Origin: Streptomyces olindensis
Lineage (GTDB): Bacteria > Actinomycetota > Actinomycetes > Streptomycetales > Streptomycetaceae
Length of the DNA stretch: 63,438 bases
Direction of reading: 5' to 3'
NCBI GenBank assembly: GCA_000696115.1
Contig: JJOH01000030.1
Coordinates: 1 to 63,438 of the forward strand
Positions 10,146 to 18,757 of this stretch are shown one piece after another. Every line of letters begins with the position of its first letter. The first letter of the stretch is position 1. Position numbers and translations under genes: made by a program. Below the pieces are notes generated by a model, which was not told the DNA's origin, did no database searches, and was given only the letters and a program-made list of their open reading frames with translations.

Positions 10146-11113
10146 GCCGCGTACTCCTTCGTCGTCGTCCCCGTGGCCCGGCCCGCGGAGGCATCCTCGG
10201 CGATCCCGAGGAACGCCTCCTCCAGGGACGCCGACCGCACGTCCAGGCGGCGCAGCTCGACCCGGGCCCGCTCGGCCCACAGCAGCAGCCCGGTGGCGGA
10301 CCGCTGCAGTTCACGGGTACGCAGCCGGACGGTGCGGCCGTCGGTCTCGTGGCCGGTCACGCCCAGCTCGCCGAGCGGCGGGAGATCGCCGACGAAGTAG
10401 CCCTCGGGCAGCTCGAAGGAGATCCGCGACGGCTGCGTGGCGGTCACCTCGGCCGGTGTGCCGGTGACGGCGATCCGTCCCTCGTGCATGATCGCCAGCC
10501 GGTCGGCGAGGTTCTCGGCCTCCTCCAGGTAGTGCGTGGTCAGCAGCACCGTCGTACCGCGGTCGCGCAGGGCGCCGACCAACTCCCAGGTGTCCCTGCG
10601 GCCTTCGGCGTCCAGGCCGGTGCTCGGCTCGTCCAGGAAGAGCACCTCGGGGTCGCCGAGCAGGGCGAGCGCCAGGTCCAGCCGGCGCCGCTGGCCGCCG
10701 GACAGCTGCTTGACCCGGATGCCGGCCTTCGACTCCAGCCCGACCAGCGCCAGGACCTCCGCCGGCGGCCGCGCCCCGCTGACGCACCCCGCCCACATCC
10801 GCGCGGTCTCCGCGACGGTCAGCTCGGACGGGAAGCCCCCTTCCTGGAGCATCACGCCGGTGCGGGGGCGTACGAGGGCCCGCTCGGTGTACGGGTCGTG
10901 CCCGAGGACGCGTATCCGTCCGCCGGCCGGCGGCGCGAGTCCCTCCAGCAATTCGACGGTCGACGTCTTGCCCGCGCCATTGGTGCCGAGCAGGGCGAAG
11001 ATCTCCCCGCGTCGTACGGAAAAGCTGATTCCGCTTACTGCCTCGAACCCGCCCCCGTACACGCGCCGCAGGTCAGTGACCTCAATCACGTGTTCGTGTC
11101 CGTTGTTCTCCAT
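10142..11113 (-). CDS. ABC transporter ATP-binding protein
   Basis: 323 residues with all motor motifs intact: Walker A GTNGAGKTS (residues 43-51), signature LSGGQRRRL (about 139-147), Walker B LFLDEPSTGL (about 157-166) and the switch His in LLTTHYLEEAE. A C-terminal extension of about 100 residues is typical of DrrA-like/ABC-2 export ATPases. It is first of the four-gene operon ATPase-permease-kinase-regulator. It powers the permease encoded next to it at the cytoplasmic face of the membrane. Confidence 0.93.
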   Translation of the reverse strand: MENNGHEHVIEVTDLRRVYGGGFEAVSGISFSVRRGEIFALLGTNGAGKTSTVELLEGLAPPAGGRIRVLGHDPYTERALVRPRTGVMLQEGGFPSELTVAETARMWAGCVSGARPPAEVLALVGLESKAGIRVKQLSGGQRRRLDLALALLGDPEVLFLDEPSTGLDAEGRRDTWELVGALRDRGTTVLLTTHYLEEAENLADRLAIMHEGRIAVTGTPAEVTATQPSRISFELPEGYFVGDLPPLGELGVTGHETDGRTVRLRTRELQRSATGLLLWAERARVELRRLDVRSASLEEAFLGIAEDASAGRATGTTTKEYAA

Positions 11114-11156
11114 GCCCCAAGCGTCCCGTCGCCACAGGTCCGGGAGCAGTGCGTGC

Positions 11157-11183
11157 TGTCATCACTCGGCATGACAAATGTCA
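11157..11183. promoter_or_regulatory. candidate response-regulator operator of the exporter operon
   Basis: Three copies of the half-site TGTCA/TGACA are packed here. TGTCAT-N8-ATGACA covers 11157-11176 and TGACAAATGTCA covers 11172-11183. They lie 44-70 bp upstream of the ABC ATPase start. Inverted repeats of this type are typical binding sites of NarL-family regulators, and the cognate regulator is in the same operon. Confidence 0.45.
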
Positions 11184-11207
11184 GGAGGGTCCTCGGGGAG
11201 CACGAAA

Positions 11208-11235
11208 AGACCCCGGTCCTTCAGGACCGGGGTCT
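11208..11235 (-). terminator. terminator of tRNA-Gly
   Basis: Perfect 12-bp stem (AGACCCCGGTCC / GGACCGGGGTCT) with a 4-nt loop. On the minus strand it is followed by TTTT, directly downstream of the tRNA-Gly at 11245-11317. Confidence 0.8.
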
Positions 11236-11244
11236 CATTTCCCG

Positions 11245-11317
11245 AGCGGACGACGAGGCTCGAACTCGCGACCTCAACCTTGGCAAGGTTGCGCTCTACC
11301 AACTGAGCTACGTCCGC
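11245..11317 (-). tRNA. tRNA-Gly (anticodon GCC), second copy
   Basis: Acceptor GCGGACG pairs with CGTCCGC. The D arm, anticodon arm (CTTGCCAAG) and most of the T arm match the copy at 7312. CCA is not encoded. Confidence 0.95.
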
Positions 11318-11397
11318 ATTGCTCCCGACCAGCTTTCACTGACCGGTGCGAGCACCAGCCTACCTGATCCACAAGAGTGGTCGGTACGGCGATGCAG

Positions 11398-11469
11398 AGC
11401 GGGTGACAGGAATCGCACACTGCGCCTTCCCCCTGGAAGGGGGATGTTCTACTACTGAACTACACCCGC
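11398..11469 (-). tRNA. tRNA-Gly (anticodon TCC)
   Basis: Acceptor GCGGGTG pairs with CACCCGC; D arm GTTCAGTAGTAGAAC, anticodon stem-loop CCCCCTTCCAGGGGG (TCC) and T loop GCGATTCC. 72 nt; CCA not encoded. It reads GGA glycine codons, rare in this genome type. It lies 80 bp upstream of tRNA-Gly(GCC) on the same strand, probably co-transcribed. Confidence 0.93.
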
Positions 11470-11602
11470 ACGTTCCGTGAGCTGGGCCTTTCGGCCGCGC
11501 CCCTCGGCGTGCTCCAGACTCTAGCTGATCAGCGGGGGTGCTGCGCAAGTCGGTTGCCGCGAGGGGCCGGTGACCGGTCGTCGGCGCGGCCCGGGGAGGC
11601 CG

Positions 11603-11920
11603 TCACTGCGCGGCGCTGAACGCCTCGTAGACCTTCTTGGGGATGCGCCCGCGCGCGGGGACCTCCATCTTGTTGGCCTGGGCCCAGGCGCGCACGGCCG
11701 AGGGGTCGGGGGCGACCTCCGTCTGCCGGTACGCCCTGCCCGAGCGGGACCGCTTGCGGCCGGCCTCCACGTAGGGCGCGAGCGCCTTCCGCAGTTCTCC
11801 GGCGTTGACTTCGCTCAGGTCGATCTCGTACGACTTGCCGTCCAGTCCGAAGGCGATCGTTTCCGTCGCTTCCGAGCCGTCGATGTCGTCAAAGAGAGTG
11901 ACCACGACCTTCTGCGCCAC
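11603..11920 (-). CDS. lsrL: Lsr2-family nucleoid-associated protein (LsrL-type paralogue)
   Basis: 105 residues, the usual Lsr2 length. The N-terminal dimerisation part MAQKVVVTLFDDIDGSEA ... TIAFGLDGKSYEIDLSE (1-60) and the C-terminal DNA-binding part VRAWAQANKMEV ending in the AT-hook-like RGR (residues 90-92) are both present. Lsr2 proteins coat AT-rich DNA and silence foreign genes. Streptomyces has two copies; as I recall, the one beside purS (SCO4076 position) is the minor paralogue LsrL, hence the symbol. A Shine-Dalgarno AAGGGA precedes the ATG. The upstream gap (11921-12187), shared with purS, is notably AT-rich for this window, which would suit autoregulation, but that is inference. 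Confidence 0.85.
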   Translation of the reverse strand: MAQKVVVTLFDDIDGSEATETIAFGLDGKSYEIDLSEVNAGELRKALAPYVEAGRKRSRSGRAYRQTEVAPDPSAVRAWAQANKMEVPARGRIPKKVYEAFSAAQ

Positions 11921-12187
11921 GAATATCGGTCCCTTCCTGTGGCACTTGCCAATTTATTTGTACAGTGCCCGACAATGCATTGCGAAGCCCGACTAAATCC
12001 TTTCGCGTGTCCGAACGCAATAGGTTCCGGGTGTCGATCGCGAATCTTTCCCGGAAATTTTCGTGTGTGTGCTCGTCGATGCCGGATCGTGATGACCGTC
12101 ACGTAGCTTCCTACAAGTCGACGCGCGTAGAAATTTTGTGCGGGTAGTCTGAAGGAACCTGCTCAGCACCACACACCGGGAGTGCCA

Positions 12188-12451
12188 GTGGCACGCGTCG
12201 TAGTCGACGTCATGCTCAAGCCGGAGATCCTCGACCCCCAGGGCCAGGCGGTGCAGCGCGCACTGCCGCGGCTGGGTTTCGACGGGATCTCGGACGTCCG
12301 CCAGGGAAAGCGTTTCGAACTGGAAGTTGACGGGCCGGTCGACGAGGCCGCCCTCGCCCGCATTCACGATCTTGCGGAGTCCTTCCTCGCGAACACCGTG
12401 ATCGAGGACTTCACCGTCCGGGTCGAGGAAGTCGCGGAGGCCGTGAAGTGA
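12188..12451 (+). CDS. purS: phosphoribosylformylglycinamidine synthase subunit PurS
   Basis: 87 residues from GTG 12188 (VARVVVDVMLKPEILDPQGQ), with GGGAG 5 nt upstream; GTG 12182 would add two residues. PurS is the small dimeric subunit that bridges PurL and PurQ in the three-part FGAM synthetase. The C-terminus overlaps the purQ start by 4 nt (GTGA). It is the first gene of the coupled purSQL operon. A possible -10 (TAGTCT, 12145-12150) lies about 37 bp upstream. Confidence 0.93.
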   Translation: MARVVVDVMLKPEILDPQGQAVQRALPRLGFDGISDVRQGKRFELEVDGPVDEAALARIHDLAESFLANTVIEDFTVRVEEVAEAVK

Positions 12452-13128
12452 CCGCTCGTATTGGCGTCGTCACTTTCCCCGGCAGTCTGGACGACCGGGA
12501 CACGCAGCGCGCGATCCGTCTCGCGGGCGCCGAGCCGGTCGCCCTGTGGCACAAGGACAAGGACCTCAAGCAGGTCGACGCCGTGGTGCTGTGCGGTGGC
12601 TTCTCCTACGGCGACTATCTGCGCGCCGGGGCCATCGCCCGTTTCTCGCCGGTCATGGAGCCGCTGATCGAGCAGGCGAAGGCCGGCCTCCCGGTCCTCG
12701 GCATCTGCAACGGCTTCCAGATCCTCACCGAGGCCCACCTGCTGCCCGGCACGATGCTGCGCAACAACCACCTGCACTTCATCTGCCGTGACCAGAAACT
12801 GCGGGTGGAGAACGCCGAGACCGCCTGGACGACCGACTACACGGCCGGCCAGGAGATCCACATCCCGCTGAAGAACATCGACGGGCAGTACGTCGCGGAC
12901 GAGCACACGCTCGACGAGCTGGAGGCCGAGGGCCGGGTCGCTTTCCGGTACGTGGACTTCAACCCGAACGGCTCGCAGCGGGACATCGCCGGCGTCACCA
13001 ACGCCGCCGGCAACGTGGTGGGCCTCATGCCGCACCCCGAGCACGCCGTCGAGCCGCTGATCGGCAGCGGTCGTACCGACGGCCTCCCGTTCTTCACCTC
13101 GATCCTCAAGAAGCTGGTCAACGCATGA
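12448..13128 (+). CDS. purQ: phosphoribosylformylglycinamidine synthase subunit PurQ (glutaminase)
   Basis: 226 residues. Class I glutamine amidotransferase that supplies ammonia to PurL for the FGAR to FGAM reaction. The nucleophile is Cys87 in VLGICNGFQIL, and the other triad members are in MPHPEHAVEP (His196, Glu198). The oxyanion strand is VVLCGGFSYGDYLRAGA. Start and stop overlap purS and purL by 4 nt each, consistent with fixed stoichiometry by translational coupling. Confidence 0.97.
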   Translation: MTARIGVVTFPGSLDDRDTQRAIRLAGAEPVALWHKDKDLKQVDAVVLCGGFSYGDYLRAGAIARFSPVMEPLIEQAKAGLPVLGICNGFQILTEAHLLPGTMLRNNHLHFICRDQKLRVENAETAWTTDYTAGQEIHIPLKNIDGQYVADEHTLDELEAEGRVAFRYVDFNPNGSQRDIAGVTNAAGNVVGLMPHPEHAVEPLIGSGRTDGLPFFTSILKKLVNA

Positions 13129-15383
13129 GCCGGACGCCTCTGGACACGGTCGAGCACGCGGCCGCGACCCCCGACGTCGAGCTGCCCTGGGCCGAACTGG
13201 GCCTGAAGAAGGACGAGTACGAGCGCGTGGTCGAGATCCTCGGCCGCCGGCCCACCGGGGCCGAGCTCGCCATGTACTCGGTGATGTGGTCGGAGCACTG
13301 CTCCTACAAGAGCAGCAAGGTGCACCTGCGCCAGTTCGGCGAGAAGGCGCCCGAGAACGACGCCATGCTCGTCGGCATCGGCGAGAACGCCGGCGTGGTG
13401 GACGTCGGCCAGGGCTACGCGGTCACCTTCAAGGTCGAGTCGCACAACCACCCGTCGTACGTCGAGCCCTACCAGGGCGCGGCCACCGGTGTCGGCGGCA
13501 TCGTCCGCGACATCATCGCCATGGGTGCCCGCCCGGTCGCGGTCGTCGACCCGCTGCGCTTCGGCGCCGCCGACCACCCCGACACCAAGCGCGTCCTGCC
13601 GGGCGTCGTCGCGGGCATCGGCGGCTACGGCAACTGCCTGGGCCTGCCCAACATCGGCGGCGAGGTCGTCTTCGACGCCTGCTACCAGGGCAACCCGCTG
13701 GTCAACGCCGGTGCCATCGGCGTCATGCGGCACGAGGACATCCACCTGGCCAAGGCGTCCGGCGCGGGCAACAAGGTCATCCTCTACGGGGCCCGGACCG
13801 GCGGCGACGGCATCGGCGGCGCGTCGATCCTCGCGAGTGAGACCTTCGACGACGCCAAGCCGTCCAAGCGCCCGGCCGTCCAGGTCGGCGACCCCTTCCA
13901 GGAGAAGCTCCTCATCGAGTGCACCCTGGAGGCCTTCAAGGAGAAGCTGGTCGTCGGCATCCAGGACCTGGGAGCCGCGGGCCTGTCCTGCGCGACCAGC
14001 GAGCTGGCCTCCAACGGCTCCGGCGGCATGCGCGTCACCCTGGACGACGTCCCGCTGCGCGACTCCACGCTCTCGCCCGAGGAGATCCTCATGAGCGAGT
14101 CGCAGGAGCGCATGTGCGCGGTCGTCGAGCCGGAGAAGGTCGACCGCTTCCTGGAGATCTGCGAGAAGTGGGACGTCATCGCCACCGTCATCGGTGAGGT
14201 GACCGACGGCGACCGCCTGGAGATCTACTGGCACGGCGGCAAGATCGTCGACGTCGACCCGCGCACGGTCGCCCACGAGGGCCCGGTCTACGAGCGCCCC
14301 TACGCCCGCCCGTCCTGGCAGGACGAACTCCAGGCCGACGACGCGAACAAGCTGCCCCGGCCGGAGACCTCCGAGGAGCTGAAGGACCAGGTCCTGAAGC
14401 TGGTCGGCTCCCCGAACCAGGCCTCCAAGTCCTGGATCACCAGCCAGTACGACCACTTCGTGCAGGGCAACACCGTGCTTGCCCAGCCCGAGGACTCCGG
14501 CATGATCCGGATCGACGAGGAGACCGGCCTGGGCGTCGCCATCGCCACCGACGGCAACGGCCGGTACGCCAAGCTCGACCCGTACCACGGCGCCCAGCTG
14601 GCCCTGGCGGAGGCGTACCGCAACGTCGCCACCACCGGCGCCAAGCCGCTCGCCGTCTCCGACTGCCTGAACTTCGGCTCGCCCGAGGACCCGGCGGTGA
14701 TGTGGCAGTTCGCGGAGGCCGTGCGCGGCCTGGCGGACGCCTGCCAGCAGCTCGGCACGCCGGTGACCGGCGGCAACGTCTCCCTCTACAACCAGACGGG
14801 CGAGGCGGCCATCCACCCGACCCCGGTCGTCGCGGTCCTGGGCGTCATCGACGACGTCGCCCGCCGCACGCCGGTCGCCTTCCAGGAGGAGGGCCAGCTG
14901 CTCTACCTCCTCGGCGACACGCGTGAGGAGTTCGGCGGCTCGGCCTGGTCGCAGGTGATCCACGACCACCTCGGCGGTCTGCCGCCCAAGGTCGACCTGG
15001 AGCGCGAGCGGCTGCTCGCCGAGATCCTGATCTCCGCCTCCCGCGACGGCATGATCGACTCGGCGCACGACCTGTCCGACGGCGGCCTGATCCAGGCGGT
15101 CGTCGAGTCGGCGCTGCTCGGCGGCAAGGGCGCCCGGCTGATCGTCCCGGACGGTCTGGACGCCTTCACCTTCCTCTTCTCCGAGTCGGCGGGCCGCGCG
15201 ATCGTGGCGGTCCCGCGCTCCGAGGAGGTCCGCTTCAACGACATGTGCGGTGCCCGGGGCCTCCCGGCCACCCGCATCGGTGTCGTCGACGGTGACACGG
15301 TGGAGGTCCAGGGCGAGTTCACGCTCACCCTGTCCGAGCTGCGCGAGGCGCACGAGGGCACGATCCCGGCGCTGCTGGCGTAA
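13125..15383 (+). CDS. purL: phosphoribosylformylglycinamidine synthase subunit PurL
   Basis: 752 residues, the normal size of the small-type PurL used with PurS and PurQ. It forms the ATP-dependent synthetase site. Characteristic blocks are MWSEHCSYKSSKVHLR (about residues 54-69), VTFKVESHNHPSYVEPYQGAATG (about 100-122), GDGIGGASILASE (about 227-239) and NVATTGAKPLAVSDCLNFGSPE (second half). ATG 13125 lies inside the purQ stop (ATGA). Last gene of purSQL; a GC-rich hairpin follows. Confidence 0.97.
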   Translation: MSRTPLDTVEHAAATPDVELPWAELGLKKDEYERVVEILGRRPTGAELAMYSVMWSEHCSYKSSKVHLRQFGEKAPENDAMLVGIGENAGVVDVGQGYAVTFKVESHNHPSYVEPYQGAATGVGGIVRDIIAMGARPVAVVDPLRFGAADHPDTKRVLPGVVAGIGGYGNCLGLPNIGGEVVFDACYQGNPLVNAGAIGVMRHEDIHLAKASGAGNKVILYGARTGGDGIGGASILASETFDDAKPSKRPAVQVGDPFQEKLLIECTLEAFKEKLVVGIQDLGAAGLSCATSELASNGSGGMRVTLDDVPLRDSTLSPEEILMSESQERMCAVVEPEKVDRFLEICEKWDVIATVIGEVTDGDRLEIYWHGGKIVDVDPRTVAHEGPVYERPYARPSWQDELQADDANKLPRPETSEELKDQVLKLVGSPNQASKSWITSQYDHFVQGNTVLAQPEDSGMIRIDEETGLGVAIATDGNGRYAKLDPYHGAQLALAEAYRNVATTGAKPLAVSDCLNFGSPEDPAVMWQFAEAVRGLADACQQLGTPVTGGNVSLYNQTGEAAIHPTPVVAVLGVIDDVARRTPVAFQEEGQLLYLLGDTREEFGGSAWSQVIHDHLGGLPPKVDLERERLLAEILISASRDGMIDSAHDLSDGGLIQAVVESALLGGKGARLIVPDGLDAFTFLFSESAGRAIVAVPRSEEVRFNDMCGARGLPATRIGVVDGDTVEVQGEFTLTLSELREAHEGTIPALLA

Positions 15384-15395
15384 ACCACCCGCGCC

Positions 15396-15428
15396 GAAGC
15401 CCCTGTCCGGCCGCCGGGCAGGGGCTTC
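15396..15428 (+). terminator. hairpin after purL
   Basis: Perfect 10-bp stem GAAGCCCCTG / CAGGGGCTTC with a 13-nt loop, 12 nt after the purL stop. No T tract. Confidence 0.55.
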
Positions 15429-15465
15429 GCCGTGCCTCGGCGAAGGAGCGGGCCCGCCGCCGATC

Positions 15466-15481
15466 TAGGCTGACCCCCATG
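15466..15481 (+). promoter_or_regulatory. -10 element for leaderless transcript
   Basis: TAGGCT at 15466-15471, then TGACCCCC-type spacing of 7 nt to the ATG. It is the same 13-nt string (TAGGCTGACCCCC) that precedes purD. No Shine-Dalgarno. Confidence 0.6.
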
Positions 15482-16276
15482 CCTCCGGCCAAGAAGCGCA
15501 CCCGCAGCTACGACCCCGTCAAGATCAGGGCGGCCGTGTTCGCCCAGTTCGGGAACGTGCGGCAGGCCGTGCGCACCCTCACCCCGGAGCAGCTCTCCCT
15601 GCCGACCCGGCTCGGCGACTGGACGGTCCGGGAGCTGGCGGCCCACGTGACCATGGCCGTGGAGACCGTCAGCCGCAACCTCGACCGCGAGGAGCCGGCG
15701 AAACCGGAGCTCGGCCTCCTCGACTGGCCCTTCGCCACCGCCGCCCGGGCCGCCGACATCGACGACGGCACCCGGCGGCTCGCCGAGGCCGACCCCGACC
15801 TCGACGCCCTGTACGCCAGGACCGAGGAGCGCCTCGCCGAGAAGCTCGCGGACGCCCCCGGCAGCCGCGTCCTCGCCGCGCGCACCGGCGCCATGACCCT
15901 CGCCGACTACCTCGTCACCCGCACCGTCGAACTCGTCGTCCACACCGACGACCTCAACGCCGCGGTCCCCGGCCTGGACATCCCCCACGACCGTCAGGCC
16001 CTCGCCGCCTGCACCCGGCTGCTGGCCGACGCGCTCGCCGTGAAGGCACCCGGCGGCTCGACGGAGGTGCGGGTGCCGCCGTACGCGGTGGTGCAGTGCG
16101 TGGAGGGGCCGCGGCACACCCGCGGCACCCCGCCCAACGTCGTCGAGACCGACCCGCTGACCTGGATCCGGCTGGCGACCGGACGGCTGGCCTGGGCGCA
16201 GGCCCTCCAGGACGCCAAGGTCAGCGCGAGCGGGGAGCGGGCGGATCTGTCGGCCCACCTGCCGCTGATGGCGTAA
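15479..16276 (+). CDS. maleylpyruvate-isomerase/DinB-like protein with sterol-carrier-like C-terminus
   Basis: 265 residues. The first half has the pattern of mycothiol-dependent maleylpyruvate isomerase/DinB four-helix proteins: LTPEQLSLPTRLGDWTVRELAAHV (about residues 37-60) and RTVELVVHTDDL (about 142-153), with His residues in positions typical for a metal site. The C-terminal part (VRVPPYAVVQCVEGPRHTRGTPPNVVETDPLTWIRLATG) resembles SCP-like/MDMPI C-terminal domains. Many Streptomyces homologues exist without a known substrate. ATG 15479 is 7 nt from a -10 box, so it is probably leaderless. It sits between purL and a META-domain lipoprotein; no functional link to purines is evident. Confidence 0.75.
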   Translation: MPPAKKRTRSYDPVKIRAAVFAQFGNVRQAVRTLTPEQLSLPTRLGDWTVRELAAHVTMAVETVSRNLDREEPAKPELGLLDWPFATAARAADIDDGTRRLAEADPDLDALYARTEERLAEKLADAPGSRVLAARTGAMTLADYLVTRTVELVVHTDDLNAAVPGLDIPHDRQALAACTRLLADALAVKAPGGSTEVRVPPYAVVQCVEGPRHTRGTPPNVVETDPLTWIRLATGRLAWAQALQDAKVSASGERADLSAHLPLMA

Positions 16277-16345
16277 ACAGGCGGCACACGAAGGAATCGC
16301 CGCCCCAAGGGGAACCGATCCCCCCGGGTCCCCCGTCGAAGTGGC

Positions 16346-17119
16346 ATGGACAGGCAGAAGCAGCGCATGACCCTGACGGCCGCCGCCATGCTCGTCCCGC
16401 TCCTGGCGGCCTGCGGCAGCGAGAAGGCGGACGGCGGCAGCGCCTCGGTCGGTGCCGGGCAGCCGGTGACCGGCACGCGGTGGACCGTGGACAGCGTCAC
16501 CGCCGACGGCACCACCCACCAGGCGCCGACCGGCGCCCACGTCACCATCGACCGGGGCCGGGCCGAGGGCAGCCTCGGCTGCAACAACTTCGGCGCCGAG
16601 GCCACCGTCGACGGCGACCGCGTCCGGCTCGGCAAGACCATGGCCACCGAGATGGCCTGCGAGAACAAGCCCATGGCGTTCGAGGAGACCCTCTCGCGCA
16701 CGCTCTCCGACCAGGAGTTCGAGGCCCGGGTGGACGGCGACCGCCTCACCCTCACCACCGAAAAGGGGGACACCGTCCGCCTGACGAAGGCCGCGGACGC
16801 CCCGCTGGCCGGCACCAAGTGGACCATCACGACCCCGAGGGCCGACGACCGCGCCCACCTCACCTTCGACGAGAAGAAGGGCACCGTCGCCGGCAGCCTC
16901 GGCTGCAACAAGGTCAACGCCGAGGCCACCGTCCGCGACGGCCATATCACCCTCGGCCGCCCTGCCACGACCCGAATGATGTGCGAAGACTCACTCATGG
17001 CCGACGAGAAGAAGCTCCTGCGACTTTTCGACGGGACGGCGAAGTACCGAGTCGATCACCAAACTCTCACCCTGACCAGCGAAAACGGCACGAGTGTGCG
17101 AGCCGTCGCCGGACGGTGA
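16346..17119 (+). CDS. META-domain lipoprotein (two META domains)
   Basis: 257 residues with a lipoprotein signal MTLTAAAMLVPLLAACGSE (lipobox LAAC). Two META domains follow in tandem: one from VTGTRWTVDSVTADG with EGSLGCNNFGAEATVDGD, and a second from LAGTKWTITTPRADD with AGSLGCNKVNAEATVRDG. Each carries the conserved GCN motif and a downstream MxC motif (TEMACEN, TRMMCED), so paired Cys residues could form disulfides outside the cell. META domains occur in stress-related outer-surface proteins such as HslJ. ATG 16346 has no clear Shine-Dalgarno; Met8 (16367) is an alternative. Confidence 0.8.
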   Translation: MDRQKQRMTLTAAAMLVPLLAACGSEKADGGSASVGAGQPVTGTRWTVDSVTADGTTHQAPTGAHVTIDRGRAEGSLGCNNFGAEATVDGDRVRLGKTMATEMACENKPMAFEETLSRTLSDQEFEARVDGDRLTLTTEKGDTVRLTKAADAPLAGTKWTITTPRADDRAHLTFDEKKGTVAGSLGCNKVNAEATVRDGHITLGRPATTRMMCEDSLMADEKKLLRLFDGTAKYRVDHQTLTLTSENGTSVRAVAGR

Positions 17120-17169
17120 TCCACCGGAAAGTCCGGTATCCCCAATTCGGACCAGTGGACGACCTCGCC

Positions 17170-17185
17170 TACACTCGGTGGCGTG
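17170..17185 (+). promoter_or_regulatory. -10 element for leaderless purF transcript
   Basis: TACACT at 17170-17175, then 7 nt, then the GTG start of purF. A weak -35 (TTCGGA, 17146-17151) lies 18 nt upstream. Confidence 0.55.
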
Positions 17186-18712
17186 CCACGTGGTGACGGA
17201 CGACTCAACCACGACCTGCTCCCCGGTGAGAAGGGCCCCCAGGACGCTTGTGGCGTCTTCGGTGTCTGGGCTCCGGGCGAAGAGGTCGCCAAGCTCACGT
17301 ACTTCGGGCTCTACGCCCTCCAGCATCGAGGCCAGGAATCCGCGGGAATCGCGGTCAGCAACGGCTCACAGATCCTCGTCTTCAAGGACATGGGCCTGGT
17401 CTCCCAGGTCTTCGACGAGACCTCCCTCGGCTCCCTGCAGGGACACATCGCGGTCGGACACGCCCGCTACTCGACCACCGGCGCGTCCGTCTGGGAGAAC
17501 GCCCAGCCGACGTTCCGCGCCACCGGGCACGGCTCCATCGCGCTCGGCCACAACGGCAACCTCGTCAACACCGCCCAGCTCGCCGAGATGGTCGCCGACC
17601 TGCCCAAGCAGGAGGGCGGCCGCACCCCGCGCGTCGCGGCGACCAACGACACCGACCTGCTCACCGCGCTCCTCGCGGCCCAGACGGACGAGGACGGCAA
17701 GCCGCTGACCATCGAGGAGGCCGCCCACAGCGTCCTCCCGCAGGTCCGGGGCGCCTTCTCCCTCGTCTTCATGGACGAGCACACCCTGTACGCGGCCCGC
17801 GACCCGCAGGGCATCCGCCCCCTGGTCCTCGGCCGGCTGGAGCGCGGCTGGGTCGTCGCCTCCGAGTCCGCCGCCCTCGACATCTGCGGCGCCTCCTACG
17901 TCCGCGAGATCGAGCCGGGCGAGTTCGTCGCCATCGACGAGAACGGCCTGCGCACCTCCCGATTCGCTGAAGCGAAGCCCAAGGGGTGCGTCTTCGAGTA
18001 CGTGTACCTGGCCCGCCCGGACACCGACATCGCCGGCCGGAACGTCTACCTCTCCCGCGTGGAGATGGGCCGCCGCCTGGCGAAGGAGTCCCCGGTCGAG
18101 GCCGACCTGGTGATAGCGACCCCGGAGTCCGGCACCCCCGCCGCCATCGGCTACGCGGAGGCCTCGGGCATCCCCTTCGGCAACGGCCTGGTGAAGAACG
18201 CCTACGTCGGCCGGACGTTCATCCAGCCCTCGCAGACCATCCGCCAGCTGGGCATCCGCCTGAAGCTGAACCCGCTGAAGGAAGTCATCAAGGGCAAGCG
18301 CCTGGTCGTCGTCGACGACTCGATCGTGCGCGGCAACACCCAGCGGGCCCTGGTCCGCATGCTCCGCGAGGCGGGCGCCGCCGAGGTCCACATCCGGATC
18401 TCCTCGCCGCCCGTGAAGTGGCCCTGCTTCTTCGGCATCGACTTCGCCACCCGCGCCGAGCTGATCGCCAACGGCATGACGATCGAGGAGATCGGCACCT
18501 CCCTGGGCGCCGACTCCCTGGCCTACATCTCCATCGACGGCATGATCGAGGCGACCACCATCGCCAAGCCGAACCTGTGCCGCGCCTGCTTCGACGGCGA
18601 GTACCCGATGGAGCTCCCCGACCCCGAGCTGCTCGGCAAGCAGCTGCTGGAGACGGAGCTGGCCGCCGGCCCGGCCGCCACGGCCGCCGCCGACGCGATC
18701 CGCCGTCCGTAG
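17183..18712 (+). CDS. purF: amidophosphoribosyltransferase
   Basis: Catalyses the committed step of purine synthesis, PRPP plus glutamine to phosphoribosylamine. 509 residues. A 22-residue propeptide precedes the Ntn nucleophile Cys23 in DACGVFGVWAPG, which is the B. subtilis-type, self-processed form. Glutaminase blocks include LQHRGQESAGIAVS and VGHARYSTTG. The PRTase PRPP loop is LVVVDDSIVRGNTQRALV (about residues 373-390). C-terminal Cys residues (PNLCRACFDGEYP) and an internal KGCVFEYVYLARPD suit the Fe-S containing Bacillus-type enzymes. GTG 17183 is chosen because of the 7-nt spacing from a -10 box. purM follows 45 nt later and is probably co-transcribed. Confidence 0.97.
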   Translation: MPRGDGRLNHDLLPGEKGPQDACGVFGVWAPGEEVAKLTYFGLYALQHRGQESAGIAVSNGSQILVFKDMGLVSQVFDETSLGSLQGHIAVGHARYSTTGASVWENAQPTFRATGHGSIALGHNGNLVNTAQLAEMVADLPKQEGGRTPRVAATNDTDLLTALLAAQTDEDGKPLTIEEAAHSVLPQVRGAFSLVFMDEHTLYAARDPQGIRPLVLGRLERGWVVASESAALDICGASYVREIEPGEFVAIDENGLRTSRFAEAKPKGCVFEYVYLARPDTDIAGRNVYLSRVEMGRRLAKESPVEADLVIATPESGTPAAIGYAEASGIPFGNGLVKNAYVGRTFIQPSQTIRQLGIRLKLNPLKEVIKGKRLVVVDDSIVRGNTQRALVRMLREAGAAEVHIRISSPPVKWPCFFGIDFATRAELIANGMTIEEIGTSLGADSLAYISIDGMIEATTIAKPNLCRACFDGEYPMELPDPELLGKQLLETELAAGPAATAAADAIRRP

Positions 18713-18757
18713 ACGGCCCGCACTACCTGCTGTACGACACGAAGGTTCTCATTAGCC

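Noticed and set aside
12837..15353. Minus-strand open frame of 838 codons opposite purL
   Set aside because: Exact shadow of purL third-codon G/C bias; purL has all family motifs.
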